Shown here piece by piece: positions 1 to 8,980 of a stretch of DNA of 56,134 bases. Origin of the DNA: Comamonadaceae bacterium UBA2334. Lineage in GTDB: Bacteria > Pseudomonadota > Gammaproteobacteria > Burkholderiales > Burkholderiaceae_C. A program made the position numbers and the translations under genes. How positions within the stretch are numbered: position 1 is the first letter of the stretch; every line of letters starts with the position of its first letter. Location of the stretch: contig DDUQ01000084.1 of NCBI GenBank assembly GCA_002344885.1, positions 1 through 56,134 of the forward strand. The letters are read 5' to 3'. The notes below the pieces were generated by a model. That model had not been told where the DNA came from, searched no databases, and saw only the letters and a program-made list of their open reading frames with translations.

Positions 1-409
1 GAGAAATCCTGTACCCCGTTCCTCCCGCCGTTTGGGTGAGAAATTCAACCACCGGAGGCGCCAGCAGCAACACGGGGCGCGGCAGCGCCAGCGCCTGCTC
101 GGCGGCGCGATTGGCACGGTCAGCGGCCGTTTCGCCTCCGGCTGCCGCACTGCGGCCACGCCGCCCCGCCGGCGTGGCATCAGGCGCGTCGCTGGCAGCG
201 GCCACCACCGAATCCCCCAGCATGGGGGCCAGCTTCGCCAACAGCAAGTCCTGCTGCAACGCCGCGCTGCCGGCCGACTGGTAATGCAGCCAGGTACCAA
301 CCAGCACCAGCATGCCGAACGGAAACAGCAACAGCAGCAGCAAGCGGCGCTGCAAGCCGCCCATCAGCGGCGTGGCCGCCGTGTCTGCAGGGTCGTCAGC
401 CGCCGTCAT
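1..409 (-). CDS. Sensor histidine kinase, N-terminal part (cut by window edge)
   Basis: The first 136 residues of a membrane sensor kinase are visible; the gene runs off the left edge. After a short cytoplasmic start there is one hydrophobic segment (about residues 22-41, rich in Leu, with LLLLLFPFGMLVLVG), followed by a periplasmic stretch beginning HYQSAGSAALQQDLL. That layout matches the 2CSK_N-type sensors of the QseC/TctE group. The ATG at 409 overlaps the end of the response-regulator gene by 14 nt, so the two are co-translated as a two-component pair. No catalytic domain is inside the window, so the kinase call rests on context and the N-terminal pattern. The stimulus is unknown. Confidence 0.75.
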   Translation of the reverse strand, partial: MTAADDPADTAATPLMGGLQRRLLLLLLFPFGMLVLVGTWLHYQSAGSAALQQDLLLAKLAPMLGDSVVAAASDAPDATPAGRRGRSAAAGGETAADRANRAAEQALALPRPVLLLAPPVVEFLTQTAGGTGYRIS

Positions 410-1094
410 GCGCGGGCGACCCCGCCGTTGCGGGCAATTCCAACCGGTAGCCAAACCCGCGAATGGCACGCAGCACAATGCCCGCAGGCTCCAGCTTGCC
501 GCGCAGGCGTGAGATGTACACCTCGATGGCGTTGGGCGTGATTTCCTTATCCCACCCGGTCAGTGCCTGCAGCAGCTTGTCTTTGGCAGCAGGTTTGGGT
601 GCCTGCATCAACAGGTACTCCAGCACGGTCCATTCCCGGGGCCCCAGCTCCAGCGGTGCGCCCGCCAAACGTGCCTGCCGGTGGGCCGTGTCCATTTCCA
701 GCGCACCAAAGCTCAACACTGCAGATGTGGCCGCCTGGGATCGGCGCAACAGCGCACGCAGCCGGGCCAGCAACTCGGGCAGCTCGAAGGGCTTGAGCAT
801 GTAGTCGTCCGCACCCAGGTCCAGCCCTTGGACGCGGTCCTGCAAAGCATCGCGTGCAGTGAGGATGAGCACCGGGAAGGCATGCCCCGCAGACCGCAGC
901 GCAGCGGTCAGCGCCAACCCGTCCATCTTGGGCAAACCGATATCGACAACAGCCACGTCGAACGCGGCGGCCTGGGCAGCCTCCAGCGCCCGTTCGGCGC
1001 TGCCCACCCAGTCAACGGCGTAACCCGCATCACACAAGCCCAGCTTGATGCCGCTGGCCACCATCACGTCATCTTCAACCAGCAGCAGTCTCAT
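396..1094 (-). CDS. OmpR/PhoB-family two-component response regulator
   Basis: 232 residues, the usual length for an OmpR-type regulator. The receiver domain (about 1-115) shows the acidic pair E7-D8-D9, the phosphorylation site D51 in VVDIGLPKMDG, the LTAR switch region and the conserved lysine in LKPFELPEL. The C-terminal winged-helix domain (about 130-220) has the typical EWTVLEYLL and VYISRLRGKL signatures. It should be phosphorylated by the kinase encoded just downstream (14-nt overlap) and bind DNA as a dimer. The sequence is closest in style to QseB/TctD/BasR regulators. Target genes cannot be told from the window. Confidence 0.93.
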   Translation of the reverse strand: MRLLLVEDDVMVASGIKLGLCDAGYAVDWVGSAERALEAAQAAAFDVAVVDIGLPKMDGLALTAALRSAGHAFPVLILTARDALQDRVQGLDLGADDYMLKPFELPELLARLRALLRRSQAATSAVLSFGALEMDTAHRQARLAGAPLELGPREWTVLEYLLMQAPKPAAKDKLLQALTGWDKEITPNAIEVYISRLRGKLEPAGIVLRAIRGFGYRLELPATAGSPAHDGG

Positions 1095-1118
1095 TTTGCA
1101 AGCTTTATCATCACTCAG

Positions 1119-1156
1119 CGCTTTTCTGCATTGGCTTGACAGCTACCAAAAAATTA
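1119..1156 (+). repeat. Interspersed repeat copy 1 (CGCTT-N13-CAGCTAC type)
   Basis: In the 59-bp gap between the regulator gene and argB there is CGCTTTTC (1119-1126), 13 nt, then CAGCTACC (1140-1147) followed by an A-rich run. The same two words at exactly the same spacing recur inside the aminopeptidase gene (43845-43885, other strand) and inside icmF (54121-54160). This copy may also act as the end signal of argB. I cannot name the element. Confidence 0.5.
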
Positions 1157-2050
1157 ACCTTTGATCATCGTGCCGAAGGGCTGGTCACCCAACACCTCGA
1201 GCAACAGTGCGTGCGGCACGCGCCCGTCGATGATGTGCACCGCGTTCACCCCGGCCTTGGCTGCGTCGAGCGCACCGGCGATTTTGGGAATCATGCCCCC
1301 GGAAATGGTGCCATCGGCACACAGCTCATCGATCCGCTGCGGTGTCAGCTCGGTCAGCAGTTGGCCTGCCTTGTCGAGCACACCGGGGATGTTGGTCAGC
1401 ATCAGCAGCTTTTCAGCCTGCAAGGTGGTGGCCAGGCGGGCAGCCACCACATCGGCGTTGATGTTGTAGCTCTCGTTCTGGGTACCGAAGCCGATGGGGC
1501 TGACGACGGGGATGAAGGCATCGTCCTGTAGCGCCTTGACCACACTCGGATCGATGCTGACGATGTCGCCCACTTGGCCCACATCGTGCTCCACGTCGGG
1601 GTTCTGGTTGTCGGTCATGCGCAGCTTCTGCGCACGGATCATGGCGCCGTCGCGCCCGGTCAGGCCCACGGCCTTGCCACCTGCGGCGTTGATGAGGCCC
1701 ACAATGTCCTGCTGCACCTCTCCGGCCAACACCCACTCGACCACCTCCATGGTCTCGGCATCGGTCACCCGCATGCCCTGGATGAACTGACCCTTTTTGC
1801 CCAGGCGTTGCAACAGCGTTTCAATCTGCGGCCCGCCCCCATGCACCACCACCGGGTTCATGCCCACCAGTTTGAGCAGGACCACATCTTCGGCAAAGTC
1901 CTGCTGCAATGCAGGGTCGGTCATCGCGTTGCCGCCGTATTTGATGACCAGTGTTTTGCCGTGGTACTTGCGGATGTACGGCAGCGCCTGCGCCAGGATT
2001 TCGGCTTTTTCGCGCGGGGCGATGTGGGAAATGTCGGTATCGTGGATCAT
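1154..2050 (-). CDS. argB: Acetylglutamate kinase
   Basis: ATP-dependent phosphorylation of N-acetyl-L-glutamate, the second step of arginine biosynthesis in the acetylated (cyclic) route; cytosolic. The 298-residue protein has the family hallmarks: KYGGNAM near residue 37 (phosphate-binding lysine), VVHGGGPQI with a Gly-rich loop near residue 70, GLTGRDG, and NINADVVAA near the C-terminal ATP half. The N-terminal helix (DTDISHIAPREKAEILAQAL) is typical of the hexameric, arginine-sensitive ArgB type, so feedback inhibition by arginine is likely from family knowledge. The ATG at 2050 gives the normal family N-terminus. It stands alone from other arg genes here. Confidence 0.97.
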   Translation of the reverse strand: MIHDTDISHIAPREKAEILAQALPYIRKYHGKTLVIKYGGNAMTDPALQQDFAEDVVLLKLVGMNPVVVHGGGPQIETLLQRLGKKGQFIQGMRVTDAETMEVVEWVLAGEVQQDIVGLINAAGGKAVGLTGRDGAMIRAQKLRMTDNQNPDVEHDVGQVGDIVSIDPSVVKALQDDAFIPVVSPIGFGTQNESYNINADVVAARLATTLQAEKLLMLTNIPGVLDKAGQLLTELTPQRIDELCADGTISGGMIPKIAGALDAAKAGVNAVHIIDGRVPHALLLEVLGDQPFGTMIKG

Positions 2051-2133
2051 GGTGCACTCAATGCGGGTTGGGATTGGACCGGATTGTGCCGCACCACCGC
2101 CGCGCGAGCCCGGCTATGCACCCCTGAAAGCGC

Positions 2134-3246
2134 TCAATGCCGCCCGCGGCGAATCCAGCGTGGTACCTTGAACCGAACAATCATCAGGTAAGTGGGAACG
2201 TACGTGCACACGAACAGCAGGCAGAAACCCATCAGCACCGGCGTGTTGCGCCAGAACAGCACGGCGGGAATCACGGTCAGCAACGTGAAGCCCCACAGGT
2301 AAGGCGACGTGCGGTTGTTGCGCATCAGCATGCGGCGTGCCTCGTCATCGTGAAACACCTCACGCACGATACGGCGGTAAATGAGCTGGTGGAAATGCAA
2401 GGCATCCGCCACACCGGGCGACACGCCTCGCGCCAGCTTCCGGTAAATGGAAAAGACCGTTTCCCACACCGGGTAGATCAACAGCAGCATCGGGAACCAG
2501 GGCGACACATCGTCGTGCCGCTGAACCAGGGTGATGCTGGCAATGGCAATCACCCCGCCCCACAGGTAGGCGCCGCCGTCGCCAGCGAAGATGAGGCCGC
2601 GGGGGTAGTTCAAAACCAGGAAACCCGCCGTGGCTCCAACGAGGCACATCAACATGGCCGCCAATTGCCGATCGCCCACCTGCAGCGCCACGTGCGCGAG
2701 CGCCAGACAAACCAACACAGCTACAAAACCTGCGAGGCCGTTATAACCGTCGATAAGGTTAAACGCATGAGGCAAACCGGCAACGGCCAGAACAGCCAGC
2801 AATGCACCCGCTGCCGACATCCATAACCACCACTCGTCCAGCCCCGGCACACCCAACCGAGTGACACTCAAATCCAGCAAATAAGCGGCCAAAGTTGCGC
2901 CAAGCACACTCAAAAACAACCTGTAACGTGCACTCAAACGGTGAGTCATGTCCTCTGCCAAACCGCCAGCGACCAGAGGCAACAATGCCAAAGACCACGC
3001 AAGGACTGTTCGTATGCCGAAACCATCGGCACCAGCAAGTTCCAGACCATCCCGAAATGCCGACAGTATCCACGCTGACACCGTACCACAGGCCAACGCC
3101 ACCCCCCCAATCCGGGGAACTGCACCTGCATGAAACCGTTGCGGCATATCAACACCATAGCGGCCAGCATGGGCTCGACCCGCACGGATAATCGCCACGC
3201 AAACAATGAGCGACACAATAAAAGAAAGCACGGTTAACAGCACCAT
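2134..3246 (-). CDS. WecA/MraY-type undecaprenyl-phosphate sugar-phosphate transferase
   Basis: A 370-residue, strongly hydrophobic inner-membrane protein with about ten membrane segments. It should move a HexNAc-1-phosphate from a UDP-sugar to undecaprenyl phosphate, the first lipid-linked step of a surface polysaccharide. Family motifs are visible: PRIGGVAL near residue 45, EDMTHRLSARYRL (the DD-type Mg site region, here E-D), NLIDGYNGLAGF, FAGDGGAYLWG and the His-containing loop DALHFHQLIYRRI. WecA-like rather than MraY is inferred from context: it is beside glycosyltransferases and an ABC polysaccharide exporter, not in a murein cluster. The first Asp of the DDxxD motif is Glu here, which deserves attention. 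It is divergent from the acyltransferase gene. Confidence 0.85.
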   Translation of the reverse strand: MVLLTVLSFIVSLIVCVAIIRAGRAHAGRYGVDMPQRFHAGAVPRIGGVALACGTVSAWILSAFRDGLELAGADGFGIRTVLAWSLALLPLVAGGLAEDMTHRLSARYRLFLSVLGATLAAYLLDLSVTRLGVPGLDEWWLWMSAAGALLAVLAVAGLPHAFNLIDGYNGLAGFVAVLVCLALAHVALQVGDRQLAAMLMCLVGATAGFLVLNYPRGLIFAGDGGAYLWGGVIAIASITLVQRHDDVSPWFPMLLLIYPVWETVFSIYRKLARGVSPGVADALHFHQLIYRRIVREVFHDDEARRMLMRNNRTSPYLWGFTLLTVIPAVLFWRNTPVLMGFCLLFVCTYVPTYLMIVRFKVPRWIRRGRH

Positions 3247-3315
3247 ATTTCAAACCTGAAAGCTGTTGTGATGCCAAATGAGTACACGTGAGTTGCCCCA
3301 AAAAGACATTGTCAA

Positions 3316-4371
3316 ATGAATGAGCGTACACAGAACCGATTCGACATCCTTCGCCTTTTTGCTGCACTTTGCGTTCTGGTGAGCCACGCCTATCCGGTCT
3401 CAGGCCAGTCCGCACCCGACCCCTTTGCTCGATGGGTCGGATTGGACACCCTTGGAGGCGTGGGCGTGATCATTTTTTTTGTATTGAGTGGTTACTTGGT
3501 GACCCTCTCCTGGGAGAGGGCCGACGGATTCTGGGACTTTGCCTGGCGGAGGGCCCTCAGGATTTACCCTGCGCTTATCGTCTTGTGTGCACTGACTGTA
3601 TTGTTACTCGGACCTGCAGTGACAGAGGTTTCAGTTGCTCAGTACTGGCAATCAGGTACCACGTGGCGATACTTGGAAACCGCGACAGGTATCAGAATTC
3701 AATATGCATTGCCCGGCGTGTTCCAGAACAACCCTTTGCCGAATGCGCTGAACGGATCGCTGTGGTCGCTTCCCTACGAAATCAAGTGCTACACAGCACT
3801 GGTGTTGCTGAGCGTCTTCAAAGGCAGCCTCAAACTGAGAATTGGAGTGACGACCGCCTGCCTGTTTGCATTATTACTACAGCACCCCGGGCACCCGCCA
3901 GGCAATCCATTTACTGAATGGATGGGGTTTGATTATTATCAATTAAAGCTTGGCTTGCCATTTGCAATAGGTGCATTTTTCGCAGCCGGCGCGAAGACAT
4001 TAAAACCGAAATTTCTGCAAATATTTCTGATTTTTGCCTTAATGTATTTTATGCCAGATGGAACACCATTCAGAACTTTTCTGTTCCTTACGGGCACTAG
4101 CATACTTGCACTCAAATTAGCACTAGATGGCTCCTGGATTCCGTCAATACCGGCACATTTCGGGGACTGGTCTTACGGCGTATATCTGTACGGCTTCCCC
4201 GTCCAGCAGCTTTTGGCTTACAGCGAATGGCAGCAACACAGTTTTCCGCTGTATCTTGCGGGCAGCATTTTTTTTACTCTTCTGCTCGCCGCAGCATCGT
4301 GGTTTGCCGTTGAAAAACCTGCATTGCACTTTAAAAACCACTGGTCTTCGAGACGCCAACAACCCCTATAA
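3316..4371 (+). CDS. Membrane acyltransferase, OafA/YrhL-like (acyltransferase family 3)
   Basis: 351 residues with about ten membrane segments. The N-terminus FDILRLFAALCVLVSHAYP carries the family His (H24), followed by IIFFVLSGYLV and the RRALRIYPAL segment, all standard in acyltransferase-3 proteins that O-acetylate or otherwise acylate cell-surface sugars using acyl-CoA from the cytosol. There is no extra periplasmic SGNH domain. The second half is clearly AT-richer than the flanking genes (for example 3920-4110), which suggests horizontal acquisition together with the following genes. The stop at 4371 lies 3 nt before the next ATG, so the trio is one transcription unit. Confidence 0.88.
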   Translation: MNERTQNRFDILRLFAALCVLVSHAYPVSGQSAPDPFARWVGLDTLGGVGVIIFFVLSGYLVTLSWERADGFWDFAWRRALRIYPALIVLCALTVLLLGPAVTEVSVAQYWQSGTTWRYLETATGIRIQYALPGVFQNNPLPNALNGSLWSLPYEIKCYTALVLLSVFKGSLKLRIGVTTACLFALLLQHPGHPPGNPFTEWMGFDYYQLKLGLPFAIGAFFAAGAKTLKPKFLQIFLIFALMYFMPDGTPFRTFLFLTGTSILALKLALDGSWIPSIPAHFGDWSYGVYLYGFPVQQLLAYSEWQQHSFPLYLAGSIFFTLLLAAASWFAVEKPALHFKNHWSSRRQQPL

Positions 4372-4374
4372 ATT

Positions 4375-5001
4375 ATGCACTTAAGTTCTCTACAGTTCAT
4401 GCAGTCATTTCATGACAAATACCTTGCCAGCAGACGAAAAGAGTCATTAAATATCTATGACATTGGCAGCACGGACATTTGCGGGTGCTATAAGCCCATA
4501 TTCGACAACCCCTCATGGCGTTATACCGGCGTTGATCTCTCAGAGGGGCCCAATGTTGACATTGTTCTGAGCAAGCCGTACGACTGGACGGAAATAAAGT
4601 CTAACAGCGTCGATGTGCTCGTCTCCGGCCAAGTACTTGAGCACGTTGAGTTTTTCTGGATCACGATACTCGAAGTGTCTCGCGTGCTCAAGCCCGGCGG
4701 TACAGCTTGCATCATTGCACCTTCCGGCGGATACGAGCACCGCTATCCCGTCGATTGTTGGCGCTTTTACCCCGACGGCATGAGGGCCCTGGCGCGGTTC
4801 GGCCGCCTGGCCTGCTTGGATGCATTCACTCACTGGGGTGTCATCGGGGACCCTGGCAGTGATCCATGGCATGACAGCGTGCTTGTTGTTCAAAAGCCAG
4901 TGCGGGCGATCCACAAGCAGCTGGGTGTATCAGTCATGCAGGCCATTCAAAAGCAGGTCATTGGCTGGCGCCTGTTGGACACGACCGAAAACCGCACCTG
5001 A
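4375..5001 (+). CDS. Class I SAM-dependent methyltransferase
   Basis: 208 residues with a Rossmann-type methyltransferase fold: motif I is the degenerate IYDIGSTDICG (about residue 24), then YTGVDLSEGPNVD, VDVLVSGQVLEHV and VLKPGGTACIIAP, the standard order of Methyltransf_11/23 proteins. The acceptor is unknown. In this context a sugar or polysaccharide methylation is most likely (inference). It starts 3 nt after the acyltransferase stop, and the next gene begins 19 nt after its end. Confidence 0.82.
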   Translation: MHLSSLQFMQSFHDKYLASRRKESLNIYDIGSTDICGCYKPIFDNPSWRYTGVDLSEGPNVDIVLSKPYDWTEIKSNSVDVLVSGQVLEHVEFFWITILEVSRVLKPGGTACIIAPSGGYEHRYPVDCWRFYPDGMRALARFGRLACLDAFTHWGVIGDPGSDPWHDSVLVVQKPVRAIHKQLGVSVMQAIQKQVIGWRLLDTTENRT

Positions 5002-5020
5002 TTTTTCACCTCAGCACGCC

Positions 5021-7192
5021 ATGGATCCTGCCACACACACATACAACCGCAGCCTGCGGACCGACAACCGCTCCAGCCTGTCGGTTGTGGCGAGTTACGT
5101 ACCGGCACACTCAAAAGTGCTTGACATTGGCACCGGATCTGGAGCATTGGGCCAACACCTTTGCGAACATAAGTCCTGCACAGTTGATGGCATTACTTAC
5201 AACCCTCAAGAGGCAGAAATCGCCAGAGCATATTACCGAAAGGTAGAAGTACTCGACATAGAAGGCTCCAATTGGCCCGATTATTTTTCTGGTAATGTGT
5301 ATGACTGCATCGTATGTGCAGATGTGCTTGAGCACCTCAAAGACCCTGCGGCCGTCATTAGAAGGTGCGCCGATCTTTTGTCCGACGATGGAATACTGAT
5401 TATCTCCATACCGAATATCAGTTACGCTTACTTTATTGCTGAACTCATCAAAGGTGAGTTCGAATATGGTCCGGAAGGCCTGTTGGACCGTTCACATCTG
5501 AGATTTTTCACCCGTCGCTCGTTTGAGCGATTAATTGCCTCTGAACAGTGGTTTGTAAGTGCCTGTGAACCCATATGGCAACCTTGGTTTGAGACTGAGT
5601 TCCGTCTGAGATTTGACGACCTGCCACCAAATGTTGGGGAATATCTTCTTGCCCAGCCTGACGCCGGGGCATATCAATGGGTATTTGTTGCAAGAAAAGC
5701 GCCCACACTGCACTTAAAACCGATTATTTCAGTACCGGCACGTCATTTTTCACCTGCTAATTTTCTCGCACAGATTTACATTACCACCGACGAAGGTCTG
5801 CAAACTCACTGCCCCATCAATACTCTTGGAAACATTGGCGAATTGCATCAGGCCCTCACATTCCCTATTCCTGCTGAATTGAATCCCGTACTTGGGATTC
5901 GACTCGATGTTGCCGATCGCACCGGGTTCATGCGCATTCACTCGGTCGAAGGCATCGACAACAGTGGTCAGCAGGTGTTCAACCTCAGCGCAACGGTATT
6001 GAGACAAGCCTTCGCGACCGCGCAACATCACCTTGCTGATATCACCCCGGACGACACCATGGATTGTCTTTGGCTCAGACTGACCGGTGATGATCCTCAC
6101 TTCCACCTGCCGCTACCAATCGAAACGATCAATAGGTGGTCGGGTAACGGCCGATCCATTCGCGTGTGGTGCAGTTGGCCTTGGTCTGCCGACTACCAGG
6201 CGGCATGTCAGGGAGTTGCCGCTCAACACAGCAAGCCCGTGCCACCGGCTAACACTGCACCCGGATTACATTGGAGCAAGCGTTATCTCAACACAGCCAG
6301 AGACCTTTTGACAAGCCGAGCGGGCCCACCTGTACACGTAGAGTCCGTTACTGAAATTGTGATTCCGGTCTTCAACAGCTTGCATTTGACGCGGCGCTGC
6401 CTTGAATCGGTGATTACGAGCCGCAACGAACAACCTTTGCACATAACCGTCATCAATGACGCTTCCACACAAGCGGAAGTTCGCCCTTGGCTTGCGTTTT
6501 TTGCCAGCCAGCATCCACAGGTAACCGTGGTTGAAAACGCGGTCAACCTTGGTTTTGTAAGAACGGTCAATTTGGGTATGCGCATGGCAGGGTGCCGAGA
6601 TGCCGTGCTGCTCAACAGTGATACCCAGGTGACGCATCATTGGCTTGACCGGCTCCGCGTCATCGCTTATTCCAGCGGCAAAACGGCATCGGTAACGCCC
6701 TTCTCCAACAACGCAACCATCTGCAGCTTTCCAGACTTTTGCGCTGACAACCCGTTTCCCAGCACATGCACACTGGAACGCATCAACCAAACGGCAGGAC
6801 GATTGTTCTCCGGACAATTTGTTCCCATTCCAACTGCCGTAGGCTTTTGCATGTATATCAAACGTGCTGCTTGGGCTCAGGTGGGTGAGTTCGACGCAGC
6901 GACTTTCGGCTTGGGCTACGGTGAAGAAAACGACTGGTGTATGCGAGCTGCATCAGCTGGCTGGAGACATCAGCACGCACTGGACGTTTATGTAGCCCAC
7001 CAGGGGGGGGCAAGCTTCAGTGAAAAACGTCAGGCGCTTCAGGCATCAGCGCTGGAGAACCTGCTGAAACTGCATCCGGACTACAACGACAAGGTTCAGG
7101 TCTATGTCAAAACAGACCCCGGTCGCGCATACAGAGAAGCCTTGGCATTGGCGCTTAACGTCGAGCTCGCCAGCGGAACATCAGAGCCCTGA
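5021..7192 (+). CDS. Methyltransferase-glycosyltransferase fusion (MTase + GT2)
   Basis: 723 residues if started at ATG 5021, the first ATG after the upstream stop; longer readings overlap the previous gene and add no domain. Residues 1-210 form a SAM methyltransferase (VLDIGTGSGALG at about 33, VCADVLEHLKDP, DDGILIISIPNIS). A middle part of about 220 residues is not recognised. From about 440 there is a family 2 glycosyltransferase (TEIVIPVFNSLHLTRRCLESV, the DXD-like LLNSDTQV near 530, GYGEENDWCMRA near 630). One protein that both methylates and extends sugars fits a chain-terminating or capping enzyme. Its 3' end overlaps the convergent gene by 38 nt. Confidence 0.85.
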   Translation: MDPATHTYNRSLRTDNRSSLSVVASYVPAHSKVLDIGTGSGALGQHLCEHKSCTVDGITYNPQEAEIARAYYRKVEVLDIEGSNWPDYFSGNVYDCIVCADVLEHLKDPAAVIRRCADLLSDDGILIISIPNISYAYFIAELIKGEFEYGPEGLLDRSHLRFFTRRSFERLIASEQWFVSACEPIWQPWFETEFRLRFDDLPPNVGEYLLAQPDAGAYQWVFVARKAPTLHLKPIISVPARHFSPANFLAQIYITTDEGLQTHCPINTLGNIGELHQALTFPIPAELNPVLGIRLDVADRTGFMRIHSVEGIDNSGQQVFNLSATVLRQAFATAQHHLADITPDDTMDCLWLRLTGDDPHFHLPLPIETINRWSGNGRSIRVWCSWPWSADYQAACQGVAAQHSKPVPPANTAPGLHWSKRYLNTARDLLTSRAGPPVHVESVTEIVIPVFNSLHLTRRCLESVITSRNEQPLHITVINDASTQAEVRPWLAFFASQHPQVTVVENAVNLGFVRTVNLGMRMAGCRDAVLLNSDTQVTHHWLDRLRVIAYSSGKTASVTPFSNNATICSFPDFCADNPFPSTCTLERINQTAGRLFSGQFVPIPTAVGFCMYIKRAAWAQVGEFDAATFGLGYGEENDWCMRAASAGWRHQHALDVYVAHQGGASFSEKRQALQASALENLLKLHPDYNDKVQVYVKTDPGRAYREALALALNVELASGTSEP

Positions 7193-8969
7193 GAGCAAAC
7201 AGCCTGCGCAGCATCGGCCTACTCGTCAGCCAGGTTTTCACCTCGTCTTTACCAATATGCACCACGGCGTTCTGTTGGGCGTAGGTTTGGGCGAGTTCCC
7301 GGACATAGACCGGGTTTGCTGTAAAACTCATGGCACGCTGGCGGTCTACAGCGGCCTCATAGGCCTCATCAAGTTTTTGCTGACGCTCGATAGAAACCTC
7401 TACTTCAGATGGCACACGGTATTTGGACGTTACTTTTCTAACCTGCACAAACGACTCATCGATCGTGTAACGAGTCCACAGGTTCCAGTCCTCCAACTGA
7501 TCCATGTCTTCAGCAAAGCCGCCATGCTTGTCGAACAGACGCCGATGAAACACGAGAGCCTGAATGGGGATGAAGTTGTGATGCCACATCGAAACGCGAG
7601 AGAATGCTTCATCAGGTGCCGTTTCCATCAACAACTCCCGATACACAGCGCTGTCCCTGTCCACTATTTCAGTATGTGTTCTCCATGAGAGCCCGTACGC
7701 CCCGGCGACACACTCGGCCTGTGCAGCCACGACCAGCACTTCAATGTGATCTGCAAACAGCACATCGTCATCGTCCAAGAAACACATCCATTCACCTTTT
7801 GCCAATGACAGCGCAAGGTTGCCTGCGACCGATCGTCCACGCCCAGGGTAAACCCGGTGGTAACGCACAGGAATGACGTCCTCAAACTCTTTGCACACGG
7901 CCTCGCCTTCATGGCTGCCGTCTTCCACCACGACCGCTTCTATAGGCCGCCAGGTCTGATTGGCCACCGTTCGCAAAGCCTGCCTCAAAAAGGCACCACG
8001 CTTGTGTGTGCGTATGAGCACTGAGACCAGGGGTTTTTCAGAAATTTGCTCACGCCGACTTTTGAAAACATGAAATGCGCCTTCACGGCGCAGTTCAAAC
8101 CCCCAACCGTCAAAGCGTGGTTCGAATCCGATTGCAGCTTGGTGCGAGTTCCAGAAGTAGCGATAGTTTCTGAGAAACTTGGCAATTGCCTTCGCGATAC
8201 CAGCCCGACGGCCGGGGAAAGGCTGCGGAATCACCATCTCGCCCAGGGCCATCATCAAACCACTGGCTATTCTTCTATGCCCTGAATACCTCGCTCGCAG
8301 GGCCAGATTTGCATAAATCCCTTCCAGCGCCTGGATCGGCTTGACCTCATCCGCCTTGCTGTAGGTGCGATGCACCACGGCTGCCCGTGCTAGATACCGC
8401 AACCGCCAGCCTGCACAGCGCAAACGCCATGAAAGCTCCACATCTTCGCCGTACATGAATATACGGGGCTCGAAGCCCCCCACGTTCCTCAGTGCTTCTG
8501 TTTTCAGCAGCACAGCGGCACCACTGACCCAGTCTACGTCCAGTGTGACGGGGTCGTATGCCTTGGGATGCTCGTATGGGATCTGCCGCATTTCCCATGC
8601 AGCAACGTTGCTCGCGTCGCCACTGGCGGTGGACCACAATTCGCACAGCGATCCCGGTTCAGGGATGGCATCCTGATTCATCAAAAGTACATAGCCGCTC
8701 TCAGTGGAGGTGAGCATGGCATTGATGCCGGGGCCAAATCCCATGTTCACATGGGTTCCTTCCACCGTCAGCGGCAGGCCCCTGTCCCACATTTGTCGGT
8801 AAACATCGGCTACATATGGGTTGTTGTCAGGCCCCGTATCGTTGTGCCACACGCGAACACGGGCAGGTACACCAGCCATCACCTCGTCATGCACTGCACG
8901 CAGCGACTCATGCAGGTCTTTGACATCAGGCTTGTAGACCACATAAAGGACTTCAATATGCACAACCAT
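7155..8969 (-). CDS. Two-domain glycosyltransferase (tandem GT2)
   Basis: 604 residues containing two family 2 glycosyltransferase domains. The first (about 1-260) is of the rhamnosyltransferase type: GFGPGINAML, LLMNQDAIPEPG as the DXD-like site, and MYGEDVELSWRLR. The second (about 310-540) starts PLVSVLIRTHKRGAFLRQAL, with CFLDDDDVLF as its metal site and EDWNLWTRY as the catalytic region. Two activities in one cytosolic protein suggest alternate linkages in a repeat unit (inference). It is the last gene of the minus-strand exporter set, 11 nt after the preceding gene, and its tail overlaps the convergent MTase-GT gene. Confidence 0.87.
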   Translation of the reverse strand: MVVHIEVLYVVYKPDVKDLHESLRAVHDEVMAGVPARVRVWHNDTGPDNNPYVADVYRQMWDRGLPLTVEGTHVNMGFGPGINAMLTSTESGYVLLMNQDAIPEPGSLCELWSTASGDASNVAAWEMRQIPYEHPKAYDPVTLDVDWVSGAAVLLKTEALRNVGGFEPRIFMYGEDVELSWRLRCAGWRLRYLARAAVVHRTYSKADEVKPIQALEGIYANLALRARYSGHRRIASGLMMALGEMVIPQPFPGRRAGIAKAIAKFLRNYRYFWNSHQAAIGFEPRFDGWGFELRREGAFHVFKSRREQISEKPLVSVLIRTHKRGAFLRQALRTVANQTWRPIEAVVVEDGSHEGEAVCKEFEDVIPVRYHRVYPGRGRSVAGNLALSLAKGEWMCFLDDDDVLFADHIEVLVVAAQAECVAGAYGLSWRTHTEIVDRDSAVYRELLMETAPDEAFSRVSMWHHNFIPIQALVFHRRLFDKHGGFAEDMDQLEDWNLWTRYTIDESFVQVRKVTSKYRVPSEVEVSIERQQKLDEAYEAAVDRQRAMSFTANPVYVRELAQTYAQQNAVVHIGKDEVKTWLTSRPMLRRLFALRALMFRWRARR

Positions 8970-8980
8970 TCCCTTGTTCC

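Noticed and set aside
4820..5020. Earlier start for the MTase-GT fusion inside the preceding methyltransferase gene
   Set aside because: It would overlap the preceding gene by about 180 nt and adds no domain; ATG 5021 is the first after the stop.
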